A stretch of DNA of 64,000 bases from WVYX01 sp039586815 (GTDB taxonomy: Bacteria; Gemmatimonadota; Gemmatimonadetes; Gemmatimonadales; GWC2-71-9): assembly GCA_039586815.1 (NCBI GenBank), contig JBDHJR010000009.1, positions 18,312-82,311 on the forward strand, in the 5' to 3' direction. Position numbers and translations under genes: made by a program. Each line of letters starts with the position of its first letter. Within the stretch, counting starts at the first letter, position 1. Shown in pieces: positions 18,301-24,797 of this stretch. The notes under the pieces were generated by a model. It was not told where the DNA came from, did not search any database, and was given only the letters and a program-made list of their open reading frames with translations.

Positions 18301-18456
18301 GACATCCGGCTGGACACGGGTTTCACGCAGAGCCTGCGGGGGGGAATGACCTTCAGTTACGTGCTGACGGACCAGCGACACACGTCGCAAACCCTGTCCC
18401 AGATCCTGTTCACGATCTACGCGGACATCAACTTCATCACGGGCCAGGTACGATGA
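12328..18456 (+). CDS. sprA: SprA/Sov family outer-membrane protein (type 9 secretion translocon)
   Basis: A 2042-residue exported protein starting at a GTG, with a signal peptide of about 22 residues ending APLVA before QEP. In Bacteroidota SprA (about 2300-2500 residues) is a very large beta-barrel that translocates type 9 cargo across the outer membrane. Family marks include the ELHGEVNAATVSTEDEQLGY segment around residues 1140-1160, which matches the SprA core, the following PPG motif, and a long C-terminal run of alternating strands. The gene overlaps the next one by ATGA. No other type 9 genes (gldKLMN, porV) are in the window. The family assignment is from motif memory and size, not from a search. 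Confidence 0.8.
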   Translation: MSCRCVALALTTAILVAAPLVAQEPRAPEPRLRIQLSDQPLALIGNVALKPGGWLGPRTTPELVGQRWAAETRALAARRTVARYQARVMAALSPPAPAPRDTARRRIPIPRPEEVAEPLEVEEEPATLEALGRYADLGLDLQARLVMKFDRLRNERCTAADVNTPGSGCQGGFPTPSFDEDFRVLAGGIVAERFHVNVDFDTKREFTINNTINFWYQGLEDEIVRRVEVGNVTFRAPPFRYITAAIPANSFGVQVEAQLGPVDLSSIFAQQKGSAVRTRTFRVGDATTQPVSFEARDLDFESGRFFFVVPPLALPDYPAIDALNIVPEFLPDTLRPTGVRVYRLRAQVGRDEDNPNLGGIEAVALRSDSPQRVGPFSWELLVEGSDYYLDPSGVWFALANRLGTDDFVAVSYTRASGDTVGTFPAVNGAGDTLQLVYEPRRGSEVPTYFHEMRNAYRIGGSGITRETIRLSIVVNESEQPLGSRGTYLSTLGLAVTVDPSTIDQFNRVFPRTRDPNNGEPVRDLFVMFPHLTPFADSAVLAPRDRNDSLYSTPTYLLVSEAPPPLFHLRFDYEASGAGDRSTLSLGALQVRDFSEKLFIGERELVRGRDYEIDYELGQVLFYNPDSLFPGPTEIRTQFEENQLFDFAPKTIFGLAGTYNLGPESRIHAIGLFQRDRTSLTRPQLGFEPQAGFMGGLGAELRFRGEGLTRVLDALPLIETTVPSRLDVTGEVAVSNPNPNSTGIAYIEDFQQEAAFKVPLVEREFQLGSTPSSGHGLPPSYLDPAGQFTDQDAVPLVWQNLVRTPSGLVEFRPQDIDSSIVLTGTGIAIEPTLWLTLKPDTVGGAPDPETGAPRWFLPHTAGPRWRSLTQPFGFGSGVGIDLSRSEFVEFWVLEDAELKGRQQNAMLVIDLGTVFEDVAGPAPTSFQVQGADTLFSGLQFEGAGSLDAERDPLTAVYNALTDDLGIRGDLVGTILNETSGEVLNDFPLCSVEDIAGVPSLLLGNLRAACTRRNRRLDTEDLDGDNRLDLAVGATAEDFLRYTFSIGDTRYFVKEGVTHLDEQGRPMTWRLYRIPMRLDSLQVGQPNLRQIEAMRLTLVTPDVGAVEEEFWVTLARMRFVGAPWVKRADTPIAGISGSTGELHGEVNAATVSTEDEQLGYESPPGTADLPAETSEALQIGVTQVNEKSLRVVAEDLRGGERAEALVRFSADADRNFLPYRRLRVWARGRGTGWAEGDLQFFIKVGQNENNFYMYRAPARTDSWEPEVVVDLKRWLDLRAQIESAWLAGTPPTGAAECGGDSTAYVACDGPYLVHVRDPGVSPPNLARVSEIAAGILRVQETAAVAMAELWVNDIRLDDVVGDAGIATAIDVRLAAADVAEFDFGYSMRDDRFHQFDQRPSYVTDAAMRFAMLFRADKLLPQSWGLSVPFTLRYAKTSADPFFLQNTDVLADQLTNLRQPKGSVTSWDVTVRRVKRGETAIERTLVDPVTVQVRGEKASDATSFTSAQTRNKGARVAYDNVPGAKTVQGAPAFLINLVNSLPDWISESEFGKALRGSRLRWNPFRFSFASTFTNNRTDRNTFRVPVQLEADTAQSPLPSIVHTWRNELGFDFRPYSSFAIRLNWASTRDLQDYGDSTVTGRLLEEERGGLFGWDIGFERWRTLTTGLNVAPVVSSWLRPRFVFTTRYYFTRDPNQRVPVATADSTLKPPETLGNARHAEVGASLDLARLVRGIAGDSGTVTSIFAIFLPGDVTFARDLRSSFDRAAFSADLGYRLALGGLQSFRTQDGVPATATGDLESLIWGGGLRLPLGGLFRLSYRNLTNTVWSRRGDTQLQVVQRSREWPSMNFSWAYSPSSGIRAVISSVSAGLQYRIVRASSVQPISALGGSDSVVVENNSRFLTPTLTLSWSPGITTAVQFTNARTETVTSGNLTESEQSTWGASANFGWNLPTSFVRSGNRVQTTIAFNSSTQAVCILQVGAQSCRTVSDSRRDQLDIRLDTGFTQSLRGGMTFSYVLTDQRHTSQTLSQILFTIYADINFITGQVR

Positions 18457-19340
18457 GGTGGATCGCAGGTGTGATTCTGGCGGCCATCGGCTGTGGCGCC
18501 GGGGGCGGCGCGCCGCGGGAATTCGACGGTGAAGCGGCGCTCGGATACGTTGAGACGCAGCTGGCTTTCGGACCGCGCATTCCCAACACGGAAGGGCACC
18601 GCAGGACTGGTGACTGGATCCTGGAGCAGCTGCGCCAGCGTGCCGACTCCGTGGAGGTGCAGGAGTTCACGCATGTCACGCTCGAGGGCGACACGCTCGA
18701 GCTGCGCAACTTCATTGGCCGATTCCGGCCCGAAGTCGGCGAGCGCATTCTCTACCTCGCTCACTGGGACACGCGGCCCCGGGCGGACAATGACGCCAAC
18801 CTGGGCCGGCAGCGCATGCCGGTGCCGGGTGCCAACGACGGTGCGTCGGGCGTGGCCGTGCTGCTGGGCGTGGCCGATGTGCTGCAGCAACGTCCTTCGG
18901 ACTTCGGAGTGGATCTGGTGTTCGTGGACGGCGAGGACTTCGGCGACTTCGCACGGGGCGCGGACGTGCTCCTCGGCTCGCGCCACTACGCTGCGAGCGT
19001 CGATCCCGATGCCTTCCCGCTGTACGCCGTCGTGTGGGACATGGTGGGCGACCGTGACCTGGAGATCTTCCAGGAGGGCAACTCCGTGACCCGGGCGCCG
19101 GAGGTAGTGACCCGGGTGTGGAACCGGGCTCACGAGCTGGGCTACCGCCGGGTTTTCCAATCCTCGGTGCGCTACTCCATGACCGATGACCACATCCCGT
19201 TGCTCGACGTGGGCATTCGTGCGATCGACGTGATCGACTTCGAGTATCCGCACTGGCACACCGCCGACGACACGCTGGACAAGGTGAGCGCCGCCTCGCT
19301 CCAGATCGTGGGAGACGTCGCGGTGGCGCTGCTGCGCTAG
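18453..19340 (+). CDS. M28 family lipoprotein, glutaminyl-peptide cyclotransferase-like
   Basis: A 295-residue protein with a short lipoprotein signal (lipobox ending AIGC). The M28 zinc-fold residues are in LAHWDTRP (about residue 104), PGANDGASG (about 127-135), VDGEDFGD (about 159) and DDHIP (about 246). The final DFEYPHWHTADDTLDKVS closely resembles animal-type (type II) glutaminyl cyclases rather than aminopeptidases. It would convert N-terminal glutamine to pyroglutamate on exported proteins. Start ATG at 18453 overlaps the sprA stop by four bases, so the two are coupled. An aminopeptidase activity cannot be excluded. Confidence 0.75.
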   Translation: MRWIAGVILAAIGCGAGGGAPREFDGEAALGYVETQLAFGPRIPNTEGHRRTGDWILEQLRQRADSVEVQEFTHVTLEGDTLELRNFIGRFRPEVGERILYLAHWDTRPRADNDANLGRQRMPVPGANDGASGVAVLLGVADVLQQRPSDFGVDLVFVDGEDFGDFARGADVLLGSRHYAASVDPDAFPLYAVVWDMVGDRDLEIFQEGNSVTRAPEVVTRVWNRAHELGYRRVFQSSVRYSMTDDHIPLLDVGIRAIDVIDFEYPHWHTADDTLDKVSAASLQIVGDVAVALLR

Positions 19341-19411
19341 CCGCGCGACGATCCGACCACACCACGGCCGGAACGGTTATGCGCTGCTGCATCGGGCCCG
19401 CAGCGTGAGCC

Positions 19412-20032
19412 GTGTCCTCCTCCGACGACAAGCGAGCGGGCCTGATCCTGCTCAGCCTGGCCGCCGCCGGCTTGCTGGTCAGGGTGCTCTTGGCCCCCGC
19501 GACCCCGGTGGGGGCGGTGGCGTATCGGGAGGTCGGCGCGGCGCGACCCGAGCGAGATTCTCTGGCCGAGCAGGCGGCGCGAATTGCGCGTCCCCTGGGT
19601 CGCGACGAGAAGCTCGACGTGGACCGGGCGCCCGCGTCGGAGCTCGCCCGGCTGCCCCGCATCGGGCCGGCGCTCGCCGCGCGCATCGTAGAGGATCGGG
19701 AGCAACGAGGTCCGTTTGGCTCCCTGGAGGCGCTGGACCGCGTGGCGGGTGTTGGACCGGCAGTGCTCGACGCGGTGCGCCGCCACGCGACCTTCTCCAC
19801 GCCGCCATCCGCCACCTCGGAAGCGTCCCAAGTGCCAGAGATTGTGACGCTTAACACTGCTTCTGCCCAGCAGCTCGCTAGACTTCCCGCCATTGGGCCA
19901 GTCAAAGCCCGGGCGATCGTCGAGGATCGGCGGCGCCGCGGGCCGTTTCGTCGGCTGGAGGAGCTCACTAGGGTGTCGGGCATCGGGCAAGCGACCGTGG
20001 AGCGCTTGCGGGGGTTGGTTCGCGTACCTTGA
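19412..20032 (+). CDS. ComEA-like helix-hairpin-helix protein with two HhH domains
   Basis: A 206-residue protein with one N-terminal membrane helix (about residues 9-30) and two ComEA-type helix-hairpin-helix repeats, LARLPRIGPALAARIVEDRE and LARLPAIGPVKARAIVEDRR, each followed by RGPF and a second hairpin with the GVG or GIG turn. Such proteins bind DNA non-specifically on the outer face of the inner membrane and, with type IV pili, take part in DNA uptake. It sits just upstream of pilB, which supports a role in transformation. The GTG at 19412 is the chosen start. Confidence 0.78.
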   Translation: MSSSDDKRAGLILLSLAAAGLLVRVLLAPATPVGAVAYREVGAARPERDSLAEQAARIARPLGRDEKLDVDRAPASELARLPRIGPALAARIVEDREQRGPFGSLEALDRVAGVGPAVLDAVRRHATFSTPPSATSEASQVPEIVTLNTASAQQLARLPAIGPVKARAIVEDRRRRGPFRRLEELTRVSGIGQATVERLRGLVRVP

Positions 20033-20122
20033 CACCCTTTAGGGTGGTCATACTTTTGACCGTTACTTCGTTGCGCCCAAAGGACTTGCAGTGATCTTCG
20101 ACGTTTCCCACCACGGCAGTAC

Positions 20123-21829
20123 ATGACGACGGCCCCAGCAAGCACCGAGCGTCTTGGCGACCTGCTCATTCGCGAAGGGCTGATCACGCGCGAGCAGCTG
20201 GCTCAGGCCCTGGAGCAGCAGCAGGAGTCGGGCATGCGGTTGGGCTACACCCTGGTCAAGCTGGGGATGGTCCAGGAGATCGAGATCACCAAGATGCTGG
20301 CCCGGCAGTACCGGGTGCCGGCCGTCGACCTGTCCCGCTTCGAGGTCGACGAGAAGATCATCAAGCTGATTCCCAGTGAGGTCGCTCTGCGGCACACCGT
20401 GCTGCCGCTGAAGCGCGAGGCCCGCATGCTCACCGTGGCGATGGCGGACCCGACCAACCACAGCGTGCTCGACGACCTCAAGTTCATCACGCGGTTCGAC
20501 ATCTTCCCGGTCATCGCGGGCGAGTACACGCTGCGCACGTCGATCGAGAAGTACTACGAGCAGACCGACGCACAGCTCGAGACCCTCCTCAAGGACATGG
20601 AGGAGGAAGACCTCGAGATCGTCGAGGAAGAGGAGGACGAAGAGGGCGCGGCGGCCCAGATCGCCGACGACGCTCCGGTTGTGAAGCTGATCAATGGCAT
20701 CATGACCGATGCCGTGAAGCGCGGCGCGAGCGACATCCACATCGAGCCGTTCGAGAAGGAGATCCGCGTGCGGTACCGCGTGGACGGCTCGCTGCTGGAG
20801 GTAATGAAGCCCCCCGTGAAGCTGAAGGCGGCGCTCACCAGCCGCGTGAAGATCATGTCCAACTTGAACATCGCCGAGCGACGGGTGCCTCAGGACGGGC
20901 GCATCAAGATGAAGATGGGGAACAAGGTCATCGACTTCCGCGTCTCCACCCTGCCCGTGATCTTCGGCGAGAAGATCGTGCTGCGAATCCTCGACAAGGG
21001 GAATTTGACCCTCGACCTGACGAAGTTCGGGTTCGAGCCCAAGGCCGAGAAGGACCTCATGCGCAACATCCTGAACCCCTACGGCATGGTGCTGGTCACC
21101 GGCCCGACGGGCTCGGGGAAGACGACCACGCTGTACTCTGCGTTGTCGCGCGTGAACAACATAGACGTGAACATCATGACCGCAGAGGACCCCGTGGAGT
21201 ACAATATCCACGGGATCAATCAGGTCCTGGTGCGCAACGAGATCGGGATGACGTTCGCGGCGGCGTTGAAGGCGTTTCTGCGGCAGGACCCGAACATCAT
21301 CATGGTGGGAGAGATCCGCGATCTCGAGACCGGCAGCATCGCGATCAAGGCAGCGCTCACCGGCCACCTGGTGCTCTCCACGCTGCACACCAACGACGCG
21401 GCGTCCACCATCACCCGCATGATCGACATGGGCATCGAGCCGTTCAACGTAGCGAGCGCGGTCAACCTGATCGTGGCCCAGCGGCTCGTGCGGCGCGTAT
21501 GCGAGAGGTGCAAGGTGGAGCACGAATACAGCGAGGAAGAGGTGGCAGCCCTGGGGATCGACGCCGAGAAGGGGGGCGAGATCCAGCTGTTCAAGGGCGA
21601 GGGCTGCGACACCTGCGGCGGAACGGGTTACAAGGGCCGGCAGGGGCTGTACGAGGTGATGGCGCTCTCACCCGAGCTGCGGCGCCAGATCCTGCGAGGT
21701 GTCTCCTCGGATGAGCTGAAGGAAACGGCGATCAAGGAAGGGATGCTGACGCTGCGCATGGACGGCATGGTGAAGCTCCAGCGGGGTGTCACCACACTCG
21801 AAGAGGTGGTCAAGGAGACCGCGGAGTAA
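20123..21829 (+). CDS. pilB: Type IV pilus extension ATPase PilB
   Basis: A 568-residue GspE/PilB hexameric ATPase that drives pilin polymerisation at the inner membrane. Domains in order: N-terminal MshEN-type domain (about 1-150), an acidic linker rich in E and D (about 155-180), the N2 domain, and the RecA-like core with Walker A GPTGSGKTTT near residue 327, Asp box, Walker B and His box. A zinc-binding tetracysteine (CERC and CDTC, about 459-497) is typical of PilB and absent from PilT. The N-terminal MshEN region raises the possibility of c-di-GMP binding. Four bases separate it from pilT. Confidence 0.95.
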   Translation: MTTAPASTERLGDLLIREGLITREQLAQALEQQQESGMRLGYTLVKLGMVQEIEITKMLARQYRVPAVDLSRFEVDEKIIKLIPSEVALRHTVLPLKREARMLTVAMADPTNHSVLDDLKFITRFDIFPVIAGEYTLRTSIEKYYEQTDAQLETLLKDMEEEDLEIVEEEEDEEGAAAQIADDAPVVKLINGIMTDAVKRGASDIHIEPFEKEIRVRYRVDGSLLEVMKPPVKLKAALTSRVKIMSNLNIAERRVPQDGRIKMKMGNKVIDFRVSTLPVIFGEKIVLRILDKGNLTLDLTKFGFEPKAEKDLMRNILNPYGMVLVTGPTGSGKTTTLYSALSRVNNIDVNIMTAEDPVEYNIHGINQVLVRNEIGMTFAAALKAFLRQDPNIIMVGEIRDLETGSIAIKAALTGHLVLSTLHTNDAASTITRMIDMGIEPFNVASAVNLIVAQRLVRRVCERCKVEHEYSEEEVAALGIDAEKGGEIQLFKGEGCDTCGGTGYKGRQGLYEVMALSPELRRQILRGVSSDELKETAIKEGMLTLRMDGMVKLQRGVTTLEEVVKETAE

Positions 21830-21832
21830 CCT

Positions 21833-22984
21833 ATGACTGCAGACGCGGGCAAGGGCGGAGACTCATCGGTCAACCTCCGGGAGCTGCTGGAGGAGATGAT
21901 CAAGCGGGATGCTTCCGACCTGCACATCACTGCGGGCGAGCGTCCCAAGGTCCGGGTGGACGGCGAGATCGCCAACTCGAACGTGGAGCACGTCCTCACG
22001 CCCAAGGAGACGCTGCAGATCGCCTACTCCGTGCTGACCGACAACCAGAAGAAGCGGTTCGAGAACGAAGACGAGCTCGACTTCTCCTTCGGCATCCAGA
22101 ACCTGGCGCGTTTCCGCGGCAACTGCTTCAAGCAGCGCGGCTGTGTCTCGCTCGTCGTCCGACAGATCCCGTTCTCCATCAAGACCTTCGACGAGCTGGG
22201 TCTCCCCCCGGTGTTGCGCAAGCTCGCCGAGCGGCCCAGGGGGCTGGTGCTCGTGACGGGCCCCACTGGATCCGGTAAGTCGACGACTCTCGCGGCGATG
22301 ATCGACAAGATCAACCAGGAGCGACGCGGGCACATCATCACGATCGAGGATCCCATCGAGTTCATCCACCGGCACCAGGGCTGCATTGTGAACCAGCGCG
22401 AGGTGGGGACCGACACCAAGTCGTTCGGCAATGCGCTGAAGTACGCCCTGCGGCAGGATCCGGACATCGTGCTGATCGGTGAGATGCGCGACCTGGAGAC
22501 GATTCAAGCGGCGTTGACCATTGCCGAGACGGGGCACCTCGCGTTCGCGACGCTGCACACCAACTCGGCGGCCGAGACCATCAATCGGATCATCGACGTG
22601 TTCCCATCGCATCAGCAATCCCAGGTGCGGGCGCAACTCGCGTTCGTGCTGGAGGGAGTGGTGACGCAGATCCTGCTGCAGAGGACCGGCGGCAAGGGTC
22701 GGGTGATGGCGTGCGAGGTGATGGTGGCCACCCCGGCCATTCGCGCGTTGATCCGGGACGATAAGGTTCACCAGATCTACTCGGCGATGCAGGCCGGCAA
22801 GAAGCACGGCATGCAGACCTTGAACGACTCGCTGTATCAGGAGTACATGAATCGACACGTGTCGCTGGAGGAGTGTTTGCGAGTCGCGCCGGACCAGAAC
22901 GAGTTCCTGCGGATGGTCGGGGAGGAAGTCCCCGAGGCGGAAGGAGCAGGGGCAGGGGCACGGGCCCCGGCGGCCCGGCGGTAA
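21833..22984 (+). CDS. pilT: Type IV pilus retraction ATPase PilT
   Basis: A 383-residue retraction motor with Walker A GPTGSGKSTT at about residue 142, Asp and His boxes (LHTNSAAETINRI), and the PilT-specific C-terminal motif AIRALIRDDK (AIRNLIRE in the classical sequence) at about 302. It powers depolymerisation for twitching and DNA uptake. The C-terminal tail after LRMVGEEV is alanine- and glycine-rich and not conserved. Cotranscribed between pilB and pilC. Confidence 0.95.
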   Translation: MTADAGKGGDSSVNLRELLEEMIKRDASDLHITAGERPKVRVDGEIANSNVEHVLTPKETLQIAYSVLTDNQKKRFENEDELDFSFGIQNLARFRGNCFKQRGCVSLVVRQIPFSIKTFDELGLPPVLRKLAERPRGLVLVTGPTGSGKSTTLAAMIDKINQERRGHIITIEDPIEFIHRHQGCIVNQREVGTDTKSFGNALKYALRQDPDIVLIGEMRDLETIQAALTIAETGHLAFATLHTNSAAETINRIIDVFPSHQQSQVRAQLAFVLEGVVTQILLQRTGGKGRVMACEVMVATPAIRALIRDDKVHQIYSAMQAGKKHGMQTLNDSLYQEYMNRHVSLEECLRVAPDQNEFLRMVGEEVPEAEGAGAGARAPAARR

Positions 22985-23011
22985 TCGCGGCGGACACGGA
23001 GGAGATCCAAT

Positions 23012-24202
23012 ATGCCTGTATACGAGTACACCGCACGGACGGCGACGGGACAGGAAACCACGGGTACGGTTGACCTCCCCTCCCGGGAGGACGTCGTCAA
23101 GCACCTGCGGCAGAACCGGATGATGGTTGTCCGGGTCCGCGAGCAGCAGAAGAAGAGGAAGGGCGGCCGGATCCCGACCCGTGACGTCGTCATCTTCACG
23201 CGGCAGTTCGCCACGATGATCAATTCCGGGCTGCCCCTGGTGCAGGCGCTCGACATCCTGGCGCAACAGACCGAGAACAAGATTCTCTCCAGCGTCACCC
23301 GACAGGTCGTGTACGACGTGGAGAGCGGCCACACCTTGGCCGACGCGCTCGACAAGCACAAGAACGCGTTCAGCCAGCTCTTCGTGAACATGGTGGCGGC
23401 CGGTGAGGCAGGTGGTATTCTCGACACCATCCTGCTCCGCCTGGCGACGTTCCTGGAGAAGAACGACGCCATCATCAGGAAGGTGAAGGGCGCGATGATC
23501 TATCCCGCCGTGATCTTCTCGGTGGCGGCCATCGCGGTGGTCGTGTTGCTCATCTTCGTGATCCCCACGTTCGAGAGCATGTTTGCGTCGGTGAATCTCG
23601 AGCTGCCGCTGCCTACCCGCGTAGTGATCGCGATGAGCCAGATTCTGCAGGGTTTCTGGTGGCTGATGATCCTGTCGGCTGTCGCCATCTTCTATCTGAC
23701 GAGGCAGTACTACAGGACGGAGAGTGGCCACCTCAACATCGACCGGGCGCTGCTGAGCATGCCGGTGCTGGGTGACCTGCTGAGGAAGTCTGCGGTGTCC
23801 CGCTTCACCCGCACGCTCAGCACCCTGCTGTCGTCCGGTGTATCGATTCTCGAAGGCCTGGAGATCACGGCGCGAACCGCGGGCAACCAGGTGATCCACA
23901 ACGCCGTGATGGAGTCGCGCGGCTCGATCGCGGGTGGTGAGACGATCTCCGCTCCGCTGGAGAAGTCGGGCGTCTTCCCGCCGATGGTGACCTCCATGAT
24001 CGCGGTGGGTGAAGCCACCGGCGGCCTGGACGAGATGCTCAGCAAGATCGCCGACTTCTACGACGACGAGGTGGACGCGGCCGTCAGCGCGCTGCTGTCG
24101 TTGATGGAGCCGATCATGATCGTCGTGCTCGGCGTGGTGGTGGGCGGCATGATCGTGGCGATGTACCTGCCGATCTTCGACATGATCAACGCGGTACAGT
24201 AG
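23012..24202 (+). CDS. pilC: Type IV pilus inner-membrane platform protein PilC
   Basis: A 396-residue GspF/PilC protein made of two repeated helical cytoplasmic domains, each followed by a membrane region, with three hydrophobic helices in total. It starts MPVYEYTARTATGQE, typical of the family, and contains FTRQFATMINSGLPLVQAL and FTRTLSTLLSSGVSILEGL as the repeat signatures. PilC couples the PilB and PilT motors to the fibre. A GGAGATCC-type ribosome site precedes the ATG. A hairpin follows its stop. Confidence 0.95.
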   Translation: MPVYEYTARTATGQETTGTVDLPSREDVVKHLRQNRMMVVRVREQQKKRKGGRIPTRDVVIFTRQFATMINSGLPLVQALDILAQQTENKILSSVTRQVVYDVESGHTLADALDKHKNAFSQLFVNMVAAGEAGGILDTILLRLATFLEKNDAIIRKVKGAMIYPAVIFSVAAIAVVVLLIFVIPTFESMFASVNLELPLPTRVVIAMSQILQGFWWLMILSAVAIFYLTRQYYRTESGHLNIDRALLSMPVLGDLLRKSAVSRFTRTLSTLLSSGVSILEGLEITARTAGNQVIHNAVMESRGSIAGGETISAPLEKSGVFPPMVTSMIAVGEATGGLDEMLSKIADFYDDEVDAAVSALLSLMEPIMIVVLGVVVGGMIVAMYLPIFDMINAVQ

Positions 24203-24215
24203 ACGAGAGAGCGAA

Positions 24216-24247
24216 GGAGGCCCGCATCCCCTTGGACGCGGGCCTCC
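24216..24247 (+). terminator. Hairpin after pilC
   Basis: Ten-bp stem GGAGGCCCGC / GCGGGCCTCC starting 14 bases after the pilC stop, with a 12-base loop. There is no T-tract, so termination may be partial, but it marks the end of the pilBTC unit. Confidence 0.6.
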
Positions 24248-24326
24248 GGCTTGTGGGGTTGCCGCTCGAGTGAGGGCAACCGGCCCAGCGCGGGGGCACG
24301 AGTCCGCGAGACCAGGGGGACAGGTA

Positions 24327-24539
24327 ATGCGTGCGACAGGGAAGGTGAAGTGGTTCAACGACGCGAAGGGCTTCGGGTTCATCACTCCGGACGAAGGCGA
24401 GCGCGATTGCTTCGTTCACTACTCGGCAATCGAGGGTAGCGGGTTCCGTTCGCTGGCCGAGGGTGAGCGCGTCGAGTTCGACATGGTGGAGGGTGAGAAG
24501 GGGCCGGCTGCGCAGAACGTGGCCAAGGTGCCCGAGTAG
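24327..24539 (+). CDS. Cold-shock protein (CspA family)
   Basis: A 70-residue single cold-shock domain. RNP1 is KGFGFI and RNP2 is CFVHYSAI (canonical VFVHFSAI), so it should bind single-stranded RNA or DNA as an RNA chaperone. The ATG at 24327 has an AGGGGGACA ribosome site. It is flanked by a hairpin on each side, so it is its own transcription unit set between pilC and pilS. The leader contains a 7-bp inverted repeat (GGTTGCC / GGCAACC, 24257-24281). Confidence 0.93.
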   Translation: MRATGKVKWFNDAKGFGFITPDEGERDCFVHYSAIEGSGFRSLAEGERVEFDMVEGEKGPAAQNVAKVPE

Positions 24540-24564
24540 GGCAGACCCAGTCCAGCACGACGAG

Positions 24565-24593
24565 CGAGGCCGGTCCCCCGTGGGCCGGCCTCG
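24565..24593 (+). terminator. Terminator of the cold-shock gene
   Basis: Nine-bp stem CGAGGCCGG / CCGGCCTCG followed by TTGTCATT, 26 bases after the stop codon. A reasonable intrinsic terminator with a short T-containing tail. Confidence 0.75.
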
Positions 24594-24797
24594 TTGTCAT
24601 TGGCTATAACCGATTGACCTCCAATCACTTAGGTAACTCGCCGCGGGTGGCGCCCGAGTCAGGTCCGGCCCCGCACAAAGGTGTCGCGATTGTGGCGTAA
24701 GACACCGATTCCCCAGGCTAATTGCGAGATCTTGGGTCTCGCATTTCGAGCGACCGGGGGATTGCATCTTGCCAGAGTCGGCGGGAGGTTTGATTTC

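Noticed and set aside
18453..19340. Plain M28 aminopeptidase
   Set aside because: The DDHIP and PHWHTADD segments and the WDTRP context fit glutaminyl cyclases better. Kept as the alternative in the feature, not as the main call.
20033..20122. Terminator between the HhH gene and pilB
   Set aside because: Only a five-bp stem (CACCC/GGGTG) with a TTTA loop and no T-tract is present; too weak to call.
21863..24385. 840-aa minus-strand open frame
   Set aside because: It is antisense to pilT and pilC, has low-complexity composition, and both plus-strand genes have clear family motifs.
24601..24797. A tRNA or small RNA before pilS
   Set aside because: No T-loop or anticodon-arm pattern could be drawn, and no promoter/terminator pair frames it.
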